Source of the DNA: Morinoia aosen
Taxonomy: Eukaryota > Arthropoda > Malacostraca > Amphipoda > Talitridae
NCBI GenBank assembly: GCA_030386875.1
Contig: CM059560.1
Span: forward strand, 33,722,183 to 33,786,182
Reading direction: 5' to 3'
DNA: 64,000 nt
The translations under genes and the position numbers were made by a program. The notes beneath the pieces were generated by a model that saw only the letters and a list, made by a program, of their open reading frames with translations, was not told where the DNA came from and did no database searches. Each line of letters starts with the position of its first letter. Position 1 is the stretch's first letter. Below, one piece after another: positions 53,586 through 64,000 of this stretch.

Positions 53586-54404
53586 ATGGCTGGGAGAGAT
53601 GTCCGGTTACCCGCCTTCAGTGGTGACATCAAGGGATGGCTCCTTCACTGCGATGTTTTTCTCGCACAAATTCCGAACCTGGACGACGCTTCGAAGTTCG
53701 GGGCGCTCCTAGGAGGACTACCCACGCACATTGTATCCGGAGTACAGGAGATACTACTGAACCCCCCGGCAAACGGTAAATACGACGCATTAAAGGCGGC
53801 GTTGACGCAACGTTTCGTGCGTCACGACGAAGAAACAAACTACAACGCCATCGTTAAAATAACGCTGGGAGACAATATGCCTTCCGAGTTGCTCCTGGAA
53901 ATGACGCGTCTCAACAACTGTAGACAAGCTCCGCTACCCCCGTCAGTCATCCGCTCGATGCACCTTTCAAAATTGCCAGTGGAAGCACAGCCACTGATTG
54001 AAGCTTTAGGAAGAGGAAAAACGGACGAAGAGTACAGGGAGATGGCCGATCAAGTCACAGCAAGGCAATCCGCGTGTCGGTCCTCAACTGCTGAGCCCCT
54101 CACCGTTAACGCTGTCAAGCCATCACCGTCTCCGACAGTGTCAAGAGCCGAATTCGACGCAGCTATGAAGGAGATAGCAGAACTCAAAGAAATGTTAGGA
54201 AGGGCGTTACGCCCGCAAGAAAATGTCCACCAAGCAGACAATTGGCGCAATCAAGCCCCGGCGCCCAGAAACGTCCAAAACGCTAACAAAGGAAGCAGGC
54301 TCGAACAAGTTTACTGCTACTACCACCGTACCTTCGGCGATCGTGCAAGAAAGTGCACGCAACCGTGCAGCCTTGCGGGAAACGACGGCCGCGGAGGATG
54401 GTAG
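53586..54404 (+). pseudogene. CsRn1-type gag (LTR element gene)
   Basis: Opens MAGRDVRLPAFSGDIKGWL. The capsid-like part has FLAQIPNLDDASKFGALLGG. The C-terminal box is [18 protein letters not shown] (C-x2-H-x9-C-x3-C). Its end overlaps the start of pol in another reading frame by about 50 bp, an arrangement for which Ty3/Gypsy elements are known to use ribosomal frameshifting. Confidence 0.85.
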
Positions 54405-57400
54405 GCGCCCCATCTTTCGCGCAGGCAAGAGCAGGCGAGCTGTTGTACGTTAAAGACGCGAACAACGTCCGATATCTGGTCGATACGGGCTCGGCGGTCA
54501 GTTTAATCCCTCCCGACGGAAAAAGTTCGACCAGACCTCCGTCCTACGATTTGCTAGCAGCCAACAATACTCCAATAGCTTCATACGGAACGGCAGGAAG
54601 GAACATCCAGCTCGCCCCTCAATTGTTCGTAAGATGGGATTTTGTGGTGGCCGATGTCGGTCAACCCATCATAGGAATTGATTTCCTACACGCGAACAAA
54701 ATCAACGTCGACGCAGCAAATGCAAGATTGTACATCCAAACTACACAAACAGAAATTCCTTGTGAGCGAGCAAACTTGAGCAGCGCAAAAATTCACAGGA
54801 TCGATCATCAAGCATCGCCGGAGTTCAACGACCTTTGTAAGGAGTTCCCCGAGATAATGGCTTCACACGAACGCACTCCGCAACCAGGAAGAAAAGATGT
54901 GGAGCATCACATCGAAACGGTCGGCCCCCCGGTGTACGCGAGACCGCGGAGACTCCCTCCAGAAAAACTCGAAGCAGCACGGGACGAGTTCAAAAAGATG
55001 TTAGATCAAGGCATCATCAGACCATCAAAAAGCGCCTGGGCGTCTCCTATGCATATGGTCCCTAAGCCGTCCGAACCCGGGGCTTGGAGAATCTGCGGGG
55101 ACTACAGGCGACTAAACGCAGTTACGAAGCCCGATCGTTACCCCATTCCACACTGCCAAGACTTCCACTACAAGCTGCACAAGAAGACAATTTTCTCAAA
55201 AATCGACCTCGTAAAGGCCTATCACCAGATACCGGTGAAAGCTGAAGACATCCAGAAAACGGCCATCACCACACCGTTCGGCTTGTACGAGTACACTGTA
55301 ATGTCTTTCGGACTCCGGAATGCTGCTCAAACGTTCCAGCGCTACATCGATGCGATCACCAGAGACATGGATTTTGTCACGGCGTATATAGATGACGTGC
55401 TGATAGCATCTTCGTCCGCCAAGGAGCATAAAGATCACTTAAGGCAACTGTTCCGTCGTCTGCGAGAAGAGGGACTACAAGTGCACCCAGCAAAATGCAT
55501 TTTTGGAGTGCCCGAACTAGACTTCCTCGGGCATAGAGTGTCTGCTCGGGGGATCTCGCCGCTTCCACAGAAAATAGAAGCCATCTGCAACTTCCCACGA
55601 CCATCGACGATAAAAAAACTAAGACAGTTTCTGGGAATCGTCAATTACTATCATCGATTTCTCCCAGCTGCGGCAGAAACAATGCAATCTTTCACCGAAC
55701 TAACGAAAGGCTACTCACAGAACTCAAAGAAAATCATCAATTGGACCCCGGAACATGACGCAGCTTTTGTGAGATTGAAGAACGAGATTTCCCAGCTCAC
55801 CATGTTAGCGCACCCGGCTCCAGAAGGCAAGACAATCCTAGTTACGGACGCCTCTGCCACCGCGGTGGGGGCCGTATTGCAACAGGAAATCGAAGGAGAG
55901 CTACTACCAGTAGCCTTCTTTTCAAAGAAGTTGGACGACACGCAACGCAAATACAGCACCTACGACCGGGAGTTAATGGCCATCTTCTTAGCAGTCCAAC
56001 ACTTTGAACATTTCTTGGAGGGCCGGAGTTTTGAGATCAAAACGGATCACCGACCACTCTGCTTCGCTCTTCACAAATCTACGGAGGGCAGCAATCCACG
56101 CGTGGCCAGGCAACTGTCATATCTCTCGCAGTTCGACTGTGAGATCAACCACATCAGTGGCACCACCAACACTATAGCAGACGCGCTATCGCGTATGGTG
56201 TCAGCAATCCTGCCAAAAGAACCTTCAATCGACTACGAGGAAATAATGAAGGAACAGAATGAAGATCCAGAATTAGAAGAGCTCCTGAATCCAGCGTCGA
56301 TGAGTGCTCTGAAGATACGACCTGTCAATACACACGGCGGCAAAATACCCCTGTGGTGCGACGTGTCCACCGGCCAGGAGAGGCCGTACATCCCCAAGAG
56401 TTGCCGAAAAACAATATTCACGCATTTTCACGGAGCCAGTCACCCCGGAATTCAAGCTACGCGAGATCTCCTGAGACAACGAGTAATCTGGCCCGGCCTC
56501 AACAAAGATGTCGGCAAGTGGACACGAGAATGTATTCCGTGCCAATCGAGCAAGATTACGAAGCACGTCAAGAGCCCACTTGGAAAAATGCCCGTTCCAA
56601 ATGAACGATTCCAAACCATACACGTGGACATCGTCGGACCGCTGCCCGTATCGCAGAATTACCGGTACCTTCTTACGTGCATCGATCGTTTCACAAGATG
56701 GTGCACGGCTATACCAATGATGGATTGTACGGCAGAAACGTCTGCCCGCGCCTTTCTCCAGGGTTGGGTGTCATCGTTTGGAGTTCCGACGACGATCATC
56801 ACGGACCAAGGAGTACAGTTCGAATCAACTCTATGGAGGAACCTCCTAGCAGCTTTGGGCACAAAGCGACACCGGACTACAGCCTACCATCCACAAAGCA
56901 ATGGCTTGGTGGAAAGACTACATCGACGATTGAAAGAAGCCCTGAAAGCTACTGTGACCGACGCGAACTGGGTGGACGCTTTGCCCCTCATACTTCTTAA
57001 CATCAGAGCCACACCACACTCAGACGCCAACGTTTCGCCGGCAGAAATGGTGTACGGGCAGACGTTACGCCTCACCGGAGAACTACCTGCAATGAAGAAC
57101 GAAACTCTCCCAGCGGGAGAATTCCTGCAAAGGCTACAAGAAACAATGACACGATTACAGCCAGTACTCCCAAGGCAGCAGGGGCCTACAGACATCAATG
57201 TCCCAAACGCCCTGCTAACGGCAACCAACGTTTTCGTTAAACATGGAGGGGTCAGAAAATCGTTGCAGAGACCGTAAGATGGCCCTTTTCGCGTTCTAGA
57301 AAGGACTCCGAAGTACTTCACCTTAGACATACGAGGGAAACCTACCAATATAACGATTGACAGGGTGAAAGCAGCGCACCTACCCGACAGCAGCGAAACA

Positions 57401-57550
57401 GAAACAGAGCACGTGGAACCAACAAGCGCAAAAGTACACGATGTCTACGAAGGAGTTCCCTTCCCCCAGGCAGTGGTGGCTCCTGAACAAGGAATCGTAA
57501 CTAAATACGGAAGAAGAATCAAACCTCCACTGAGATACTCGGAAACTTGA
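54353..57550 (+). pseudogene. CsRn1-type pol: protease, RT, RNase H, integrase
   Basis: Protease: [14 protein letters not shown]. Reverse transcriptase: [35 protein letters not shown] and YIDDVLIAS. RNase [17 protein letters not shown] and [11 protein letters not shown]. Integrase: zinc-binding [13 protein letters not shown]...CIPCQSSK, then [17 protein letters not shown] and [18 protein letters not shown], with the D-D-E residues present. A C-terminal tail follows up to the polypurine tract. Almost intact as a whole. Confidence 0.9.
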
Positions 57551-57555
57551 AAAAC

Positions 57556-57569
57556 AACGGGGGGGCACC
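57556..57569 (+). promoter_or_regulatory. polypurine tract
   Basis: acggggggg just before the 3' LTR, the usual plus-strand primer position. Confidence 0.65.
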
Positions 57570-58347
57570 TGTGGTGGTATGAACACACACCACCACACAA
57601 GCTTAGAAGCGCCACCTCATAGCCTCAAAGCGCCAGTACTAAACGACCAATAATCAGAGCTAAAGTCTGGCGCTGGGGTGCCGGACCGACCTTTATAAGC
57701 AGCCTGCTTCGAACAGTCAGGCAACGTCGATATAAACCTCCGTAAGTATAGCACAAGCCTAGACGGCGAAAAGTGGGCACCTCAGTCTTGGCCAATCGGA
57801 GACCTGGACGGGTAGAGTCAGCCTCCAGCGAGGCCTATATAAACAGCCGCGCAGCCAGCGGAGCCTCAGTACACTCGCAGCGTCCCTTGTGTTTACAACA
57901 AAGTCTCGACGCTCCGCAAGCACCATCTCTGCTACCGTCACTGCCGCCTCGACTGCCAGCCGCCACTCCTCGTCGCTCCCTCGACTCGAGCCAGTTCCCT
58001 GCTAGCGCCTCTGATACTCCTCGTTCGGAGACTCTCGGTCGGTAGCCGCCTCACCGGTCTGCTCTCGTCCTACGACCACGCTGCGCCTCCCCGACAACCG
58101 TCGGCCGGCCTGGACGTCCTCGGTTGCTGTACTACCCGGTTGTGATATTTCATTGTGTGCCACTATTGTCGGCGATCTTCTCAATAATACGGCATTAATT
58201 CCAGTTGTGTTTTCCTTACCCTGTCGGGTTCGTTTGCACCTCAGGCACTCGCTCCGGGCATTGATGTACAAAGTCTAAAGGTTTACAAAGTCTAAAGGTT
58301 TACAAAGTCTGCCCGGAGTGTAAAGCAGCCTGAGGGAGAACACCACA
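57570..58347 (+). repeat. 3' LTR (778 bp)
   Basis: Same length as the 5' LTR. I count about three substitutions between them (for example gcagctt against gcagcct, and ccctggtg against cccttgtg). Confidence 0.95.
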
Positions 58348-58351
58348 GGCT
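58348..58351 (+). repeat. target-site duplication GGCT, right
   Basis: Matches 52770-52773. Confidence 0.85.
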
Positions 58352-59407
58352 GTTTCTTTATGCTTGAATTACAGTATAAGCATGACAGTACAAGACTTGT
58401 GATTTTTAGAGCAGTAATAATCTGTTATTCCATTTTGCGGAATTATGGAAAATACATGTGATTTAGGTACTATGATTCGAGGAATTTAACTGATATACGA
58501 AACAGCTAAAAAAATGCAAGAATATGAAATGAATGATTTTTCGTATTCTATAATATCTATATCCGTACGAGAAATAAGAAGAAAGCAGTCCTAAATTCAT
58601 TAATATGTATGTCAATCATACTGAAAAACACCTCAAGTTTCTTGTAGTAAAAAAGAATAATATCTACACTGAGAAAAGAAACACTAAACGTATCTCTTGC
58701 AGCAAAAGAAAAATAATCAAAGCATAATACAGTGAAATAAAAATGACAATGACACAGCAGTTTATGTTCCGCCATTTTCACAAAACCACGCCGGCAATTC
58801 TGCCGTGCGCTCTCACGAAGTATTTGATGCACGAATTTCAATATCAATATGACTACTGCAAGTGTATAATTTTTGTAGTAAGGAAGGACGTAGTTGAATA
58901 TCTAATATAAAAACTTGACACAAGAAATGAAACATGACACGCGAAATTTACGCTACGTCATGTTGAGAGAGCACTTGGAATGACATGCTATTTACGAACT
59001 CTACGACTATTTTCATGTTTATCTATAACACGACAGTGGCCAGATCCTTATACTTAAACACAAATGCACACTATGAATAACACGATATACTTTACCAGAT
59101 TTGCTCGATTTAAACACTTAATTTCTTCACTTACAAGAACGCTGTACGCACGAGCTAAGGAATGACGCGAGAGAGTGACGCCAAACCAAGCGTCCCGCGC
59201 GTGTTGCCAAATTCAGAGGCTTCAAACTCGCAAATGTCGACCGTTAATTTTATATCTCATGCATTTACACAAAAACTTCAAGGATTATTAATTATTAGTA
59301 GAAAATATTTAATAATAATTTAGAGTAAGATTTTTAATGTCAATAGTTATGCTATTTAAGTGCTAATGAGAATTTTTAGAATTTTACTCTTTGTAGCGAA
59401 TGCTACA
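58352..59407 (-). repeat. probable 3' LTR region of the second CsRn1-type element
   Basis: On the minus strand a polypurine tract (ccttggggggtaa) is followed at 59407 by TGTAGCATTCGCTACAAAGA, a likely LTR start. The far end was not found, and the partner LTR lies outside the window, so the left limit is only an upper bound. The first-inserted order of the two elements cannot be told from this. Confidence 0.45.
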
Positions 59408-59493
59408 TTACCCCCCAAGGCGCAGACCGAAAGGTCCACCCGCTGCAATCATTTGTAGCGGGAAGGAGTTCGAACTACGCGACCATGCCGGGT

Positions 59494-62400
59494 TTAGCGG
59501 TCGGAAAATGTTACTGAGCGGGGAATCTTCACCAAACGGGTCTGCAAATTTAGATCAGCAAGAGTTCTTGGTACAGGAGTTACTGCAGCGGTCTCGTCTG
59601 GTCTCTCCAGACTTGTCGCTGTTTCACTAAGAGAGCTAGAATTAGAGTCTACGATAGGACTTGGGATAGGGTTTGAAGGTACAGGCACAAAGAAAGGATT
59701 ACACTCAAGTTGACTAGGCAACAATGCAGCCAACTGAGGAAGCTGAGATGGGCGATATGATCGAGTCTCAGTGGAAAGGAAGTTCTGTGGAGAGAATGAA
59801 GAGTTAGAAATCACACTATTATCGGAGGTATACGCGACCTTTAATCGATCTATGCTCACAGGGTCGGGTGAACCAGATCTTTCGAGGACGAAGTACTTTG
59901 GCGTCCGTTTGAGTATTTTGAATGGGCCATCATAAGGGCGTGTGAGTGTAGGTTTGATACTGTCGTTACGGACGTACACATGTGTGCACTGTTGCAAAGC
60001 AGGATCAAGTTTGTCTTTTGTCTGAGGCATTCGTGGAGCAACATACTTGATCTGACGCATGCAATCCTTGAGACAGGTTACATATGCGGAACGGTCAGCA
60101 GATGAAAATTCAGGCAACGGTTTTGGGTCAACAATGTCGCCAGGGAGGCGAAGCGTCTTTCCATACAACATTTCTGCTGCAGTGCACTGCTGATCCTGCC
60201 GATGCAAATTCCTAATGCTCAGTAGTACTACTGGAAGTCTGTCAGTCCAATCGTGACTGCAGTTAAGGCAACGCAATGCACTCTTTAAATCTCTGTGGAC
60301 TCTCTCAATAAGTCCATTCGACTGCGGATGATACGCGGTGGTATTAATGTTTTCACACCCTAAAGCGGTGCTAAGCTCACTCCAGAATTTGGAGGTAAAT
60401 TGTGATCCCGGGTCATGCGTGACACTTAAGGGAACCCCAAATCTGGAAATCCAATTACTCATGAAGGCGCGAGCTACAGTATCAATTTGGGTATCAGGAA
60501 GAGGCACGGCCTCAACCCATCGAGTGAACCTATCAATTATGGTTAACAAATAGGAATGACCACGCGACACAGGCAAAGGACCCACCAAATCTAGGTGTAC
60601 GGAGTCGAATTTGTGTCCAGCAAATGCACAACTCTGTAACGCTGCACGATTATGTTTCACAACTTTGCTACTCTGACATGCATGGCAATTTTGCACAATT
60701 TGCTTAACCTCCTTACGCATCGCTGGCCAGACGAAACGATCGGAAATCAAACGCAATGTACGGTTAATACCAGGATGAGAGAGAGAATGATAGTGAAGAA
60801 TAGCTACTCTGCGGAGAGTCGCAGGAAGATACAAACGAGAAAGTCGCTCAGCATCACGGTACACGCCGTCAACCAAGGTTAATTTCAAAGAGGTAGTGTT
60901 AGAAGGTTTGAGAAGATCCTGGAGTTAAGGATCCTCCTTCTGGGCGTTTGATATATTGCCGAAGGTGATTTCACCAACGGTTTGGACAGAATTAATTCGA
61001 GATAGACAGTCTGCCACTGTATTCTCCAAACCTTTTATAAAGCGGATGTCAGTGGTAAACTGACTAATGAAGGACAGGTGTCGAGCTTCTCTTGGCGAGT
61101 GTTGCTCAGAAGGCATTTTTATCGCCGAGGTCAAGGGTTTGTGGTCAGTGTAGATCATGAACTCCCTTGCCTCTAGAGCATAGCGAAAGTGTCTCACAGA
61201 CAGATAGATAGCAAGGAGTTCCCTACCGAACGCGCTGTAAGCACGCTCAGTGGGCGATAGCTTTTTGGAAAAGAAAGCAAGAGGAGAGATATTAGTCCCT
61301 ACTTTTTGTTGCAAAACGGCACCTACGGCAGTACTGGAGGCATCAACCACCAAACTGAAGTCAGCATTGGCAATAGGGTAGGATAATTCAGTCGCGGTAG
61401 CTAACTTGTGCTTAATCTCGTCAAAAGCTTGACGCGCTGCGTCCGTCCATTTTACATCAGTAGATTTGCCTTTTCTCTTGGGTTCCAGCAAATCTGACAA
61501 CGGGGCTAAGGTTTGAGCGCAATTTCTGATGAATCTATGATAGAAATTAACAGAGCCTAGGAACCTGTCACAGTTCCTTCTGGGTCTGTGGAAGAGGAAA
61601 GTTTTTGACCACTTCTACTTTGGAAGGCAAAGGTTTTAGACCTAAGCTAGAGATTTCATGACCTAAGTAAATCAGTGATGGCTTTCCGAGCTCACATTTG
61701 GCAGGATTTACCAGGAGTCCATTGTCGGACAGTCTTTCAAACACGACCCTAAGATGGTCTTTATGTAGCTCCGGGGTTGCGGATGCCACCAGGATGTCAT
61801 CAAGATACACATAGGCAAAAGTGAGATCCGAGAAGATGTCAGTCATGTGTCTCTGGAAGGTTTGAGGTGCGTTCCTTAAGCCATACGGCATCTTCATAAA
61901 TTCAAAGAGACCAAACGGAGTGATTACCGCGGTCTTAGGTATAGCACTTTCCTCAAGTGGAATTTGATGGAAGGCGCTTTGTCGATCTATTTTTGAGAAA
62001 ATTTGTGCTTCCTCTAAATTTGCACTAAAATCATGAAGGTAAGGGATAGGGAAGCGGTCAGGTAGAGTAACGGCATTCAACCTGCGGAAATCCCCGCACG
62101 ATCTGAATTCACCGTTAGCCTTGGGTACTAGCAAAAGAGGGCTAGCCCAAAGGCTTTTGGAACTGCGGATGATGCCGCTGTCTAACATCCTAGCAAATTC
62201 TTTCTTGGCTAAAGCCAATCGATCAGGCGGTAAACGTCGAGCTCTAGAGTAAACTGGAGGTCCAGTTGTTTCAATGGAGTGTTTTGTGCTCGTCTGCACT
62301 TTTCTAGAAACTAAGTTAGAGTTTGTTAATGCAGGGTATTCTGCGAGGACCTGCTCGTACATGCACTCTTTCTTGAAAGCAATAGAGAAGGAATGCAAGA

Positions 62401-62700
62401 CATTAGCTCTAGTTATGCCACAAGCGGGAATTGAGATCTGTGTCTCCTCGTCCCTAATTCTACGGTTTTTAACATCTACAATGATCCCGTACTTCGCTAA
62501 GAAATCAGCACCGATAATGGGCTCTTGGACTTCTGCTATCATGAAAGTAAAGGTGAAATTTCTCCTCAATCCCAGACTGCACTCGAGTACTCTCTCCCCA
62601 TAACAAGCTATTGGCGTGCCATTTGCGGCGCGTAATGTCGCCACTAAATTATTGTTTTTAACTTTAGCCGTGGCTGGGATAATTGACACACTTGAACCTG
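59494..62700 (-). pseudogene. CsRn1-type pol of the second element (decayed)
   Basis: Reverse transcriptase: FRSCGDFRRLNAVTLPDRFP and VYLDDILVAS. RNase [18 protein letters not shown] and YTDHKPLTSAIK. Integrase: HPGINRTLRLISDRFVWPAM, CHACQSSKVVKHN, LDLVGPLPVSRGHSYLL, FGVPLSVTHDPGSQFTS and [18 protein letters not shown]. The C-terminal extension after the integrase is longer than in the first element. Broken in several places. Confidence 0.85.
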
Positions 62701-62787
62701 TGTCGATGAGAAATCAATATTTGGTAGTGGGATCGAACATGGTTAAGAGGCGAGTAGTCTGGGAGTTAGGCAACGCAGTACTCGCTA

Positions 62788-63747
62788 CTATGCGTCGCTG
62801 TTGGCGTTTCCCGAAGTCATTTCGGTATAACGAGGACAGAATCGTGACCCGTACTTTCGTGCTTGGTCACCAAACTTGTGATGGTACCAACATAGGTTAC
62901 TATTAGCATCGCGAGAGCGCGATCTAAAGTGGCGGTTTTGATTTGACCTATCATAAGATCTACCTCTATAGAAACGTTGAGGAGGCGGAGGAGGATAGTC
63001 ATAGGGATAGTCGTAGGCATGGTAACGTGAGACATTCCTTGGGCCTGGCTGGATATGAGCTACAGTATGACCTAACTGGCAATTCTGGACAGCTTGTTTC
63101 AGTTCTGCGATTTCGCGTTGCATGGTATCCATTTCCGCTGAGGATTGATTATTAGTAGTATTTGACGGGCTAAAATTCGCATCTGATGCGTTCAAGGAAG
63201 CTACCTGCGGTGCTTGTGACATATTTAGGTTGCGCATCACTGTTTCTGTGGCTTGAGCTAGCGTCTCGAGACTTTCGTTCGGACCGACCATCGACAGGAA
63301 AGGCCGCACCGTAGACGGCACTTTGTTCATAAACACTTCTCTGAGAAATCCCTCAGCTACGCCTACACCGGCTGCTAGTTTTCTGAGTTCCTTAACTAAC
63401 GAAGTAGGAGAGAAAATGACACAGACAGGTGGAATTGCCGAGGCATCCACAAGAGACCTAAACATGTCCGCGTCGGACAACTGTAATTTTTCGAGGATTT
63501 TACTTTTTAAGATCCCGTAAGGGCTTATAGCAGGCGGATTTACTATTAGCTCATTAGAATCACTTAGCATTTGCGTGGGCACCGCAGCGATTAAGGCATG
63601 AAACATGTCTGAAGAGTTTGTTATTCTATTGTATCGAAAGATAGCCTCAACCTGGTTAAACCAAGTTTGGCTTTCTGCAGGTATGAAAGGAGGAAGGGTA
63701 ATAGGCTTAGTGCGCGCTGGCTCTGCACCATTCTCTGTGTCGGACAT
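62788..63747 (-). pseudogene. CsRn1-type gag of the second element
   Basis: Opens MSDTENGAEPARTKPITLPP, then FIPAESQTWFNQVEAIFRYN, the N-terminal block common in gag of this clade. It has an arginine/tyrosine-rich stretch (YDYPYDYPPPPPQRFYRG) before a CWYHHKFGDQARK box. Confidence 0.8.
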
Positions 63748-64000
63748 ACTGGCAATTTTTGCTTTGAATGCAAAATTAGGCTATAACGGCACGGAATTTA
63801 CGTAATCAACCCCTAATAATTTGGTATTAAAGTGTGAAAGGTTTGCGTTTCAAGTTACCTATTCAATCGTTCAAACAAAGTTGAAACGGAAAGAAAGAAA
63901 AAATGGAAACGAAAATTTTTACGGTAGTCAGAAATAAGCGTAAAGCACGGAAATAAGGGGGAAAAAAATTTTCCTACCTACTGTGGCACAAAAGACACAA

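Larger units (their letters stand above)
52774..58347 (+). mobile_element. Ty3/Gypsy LTR retrotransposon, CsRn1-type, young and almost whole
   Basis: A 5.57 kb element with two 778 bp LTRs that differ at about three positions, a 4 bp target duplication (GGCT), a primer-binding site, gag, pol and a polypurine tract. Pol order is protease, reverse transcriptase, RNase H, integrase, as in Ty3/Gypsy. The gag C-terminal box is C-x2-H-x9-C-x3-C rather than the usual CCHC, and the primer site TGGTGACCCC resembles the tRNA-Trp site; both are features of the CsRn1 clade. No envelope gene. The body looks nearly whole, with about one break. About 0.4% LTR divergence suggests a very recent insertion. Confidence 0.92.
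59408..64000 (-). mobile_element. second Ty3/Gypsy CsRn1-type element, older and broken, runs to the right edge
   Basis: On the minus strand: gag near 62788-63747, then pol down to about 59494 with protease, reverse transcriptase, RNase H and integrase in Ty3/Gypsy order. It shares the gag box type and pol layout with the element at 52774-58347 but is clearly a different family by protein sequence. It is interrupted at about three or four places, so it is an older fossil. The 5' leader reaches the window edge and the 5' LTR is not included. Confidence 0.85.

Noticed and set aside
58557-58847. 96-codon minus-strand frame next to the young LTR element
   Set aside because: AT-rich with hydrophobic bias, no motif; probably within the LTR of the older element.

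Overview
The window looks like nuclear DNA of an arthropod or a close metazoan relative; I cannot name the species, and a crustacean is only a guess. The reasons are AT-rich sequence, GT-AG introns of up to about 14 kb, one host gene in eight recognised exons, and a dense crowd of typical arthropod mobile elements: an I-clade LINE, a P-element/THAP transposase relic, a hAT relic, a SINE family, a MITE and two CsRn1-type Ty3/Gypsy elements. No tRNA, rRNA, operon or CRISPR structure was seen.

Region 1 (about 1.4-24.9 kb, + strand) is a host gene. Eight recognised exons give a signal peptide, a short cysteine-rich PAN/apple-like segment, an F5/8 type C (discoidin/fucolectin-like) carbohydrate-binding domain, a juxtamembrane stretch, one transmembrane helix and a long glutamine- and serine-rich cytoplasmic tail. 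It reads as a type I cell-surface lectin-like receptor without a kinase. Most splice phases agree between neighbouring exons. One junction is off by one base, and one 13.7 kb intron may hide another exon. The introns hold three near-identical LTR-like units of about 250 bp (two of them head-on), a 180 bp tandem duplication and several minisatellites.

Region 2 (about 26-30 kb) is a repeat mosaic: a GGAGTC repeat, two diverged copies of one repeat of which the second is split by a SINE with a 12 bp target duplication, and a hAT transposase relic between TATTTAAATA-rich arms.

Region 3 (31.0-42.4 kb) has an I-clade LINE on the minus strand, with a 7 bp target duplication and a (TAA)n tail, sitting just upstream of a P-element-like (THAP) transposase pseudogene. 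That pseudogene has a duplicated exon and a 24 bp coding minisatellite (RPATPGTS repeats).

Region 4 (43-52.7 kb) holds a second full SINE copy, a CpG-rich promoter-like stretch, a satellite block of about 54 copies of a 19 bp unit beside a probable last exon on the minus strand, an AT-rich tandem array interrupted by a TA-flanked MITE, and a tyrosine-recombinase fragment.

Region 5 (52.8-64.0 kb) is LTR retrotransposon territory. One almost intact young CsRn1-type element has 778 bp LTRs and the 4 bp target duplication GGCT. A second, more decayed element of the same clade lies on the minus strand and runs toward the right edge. Apart from the region 1 receptor and possibly the exon at 48.1-48.4 kb, nearly all coding potential here is mobile-element derived.
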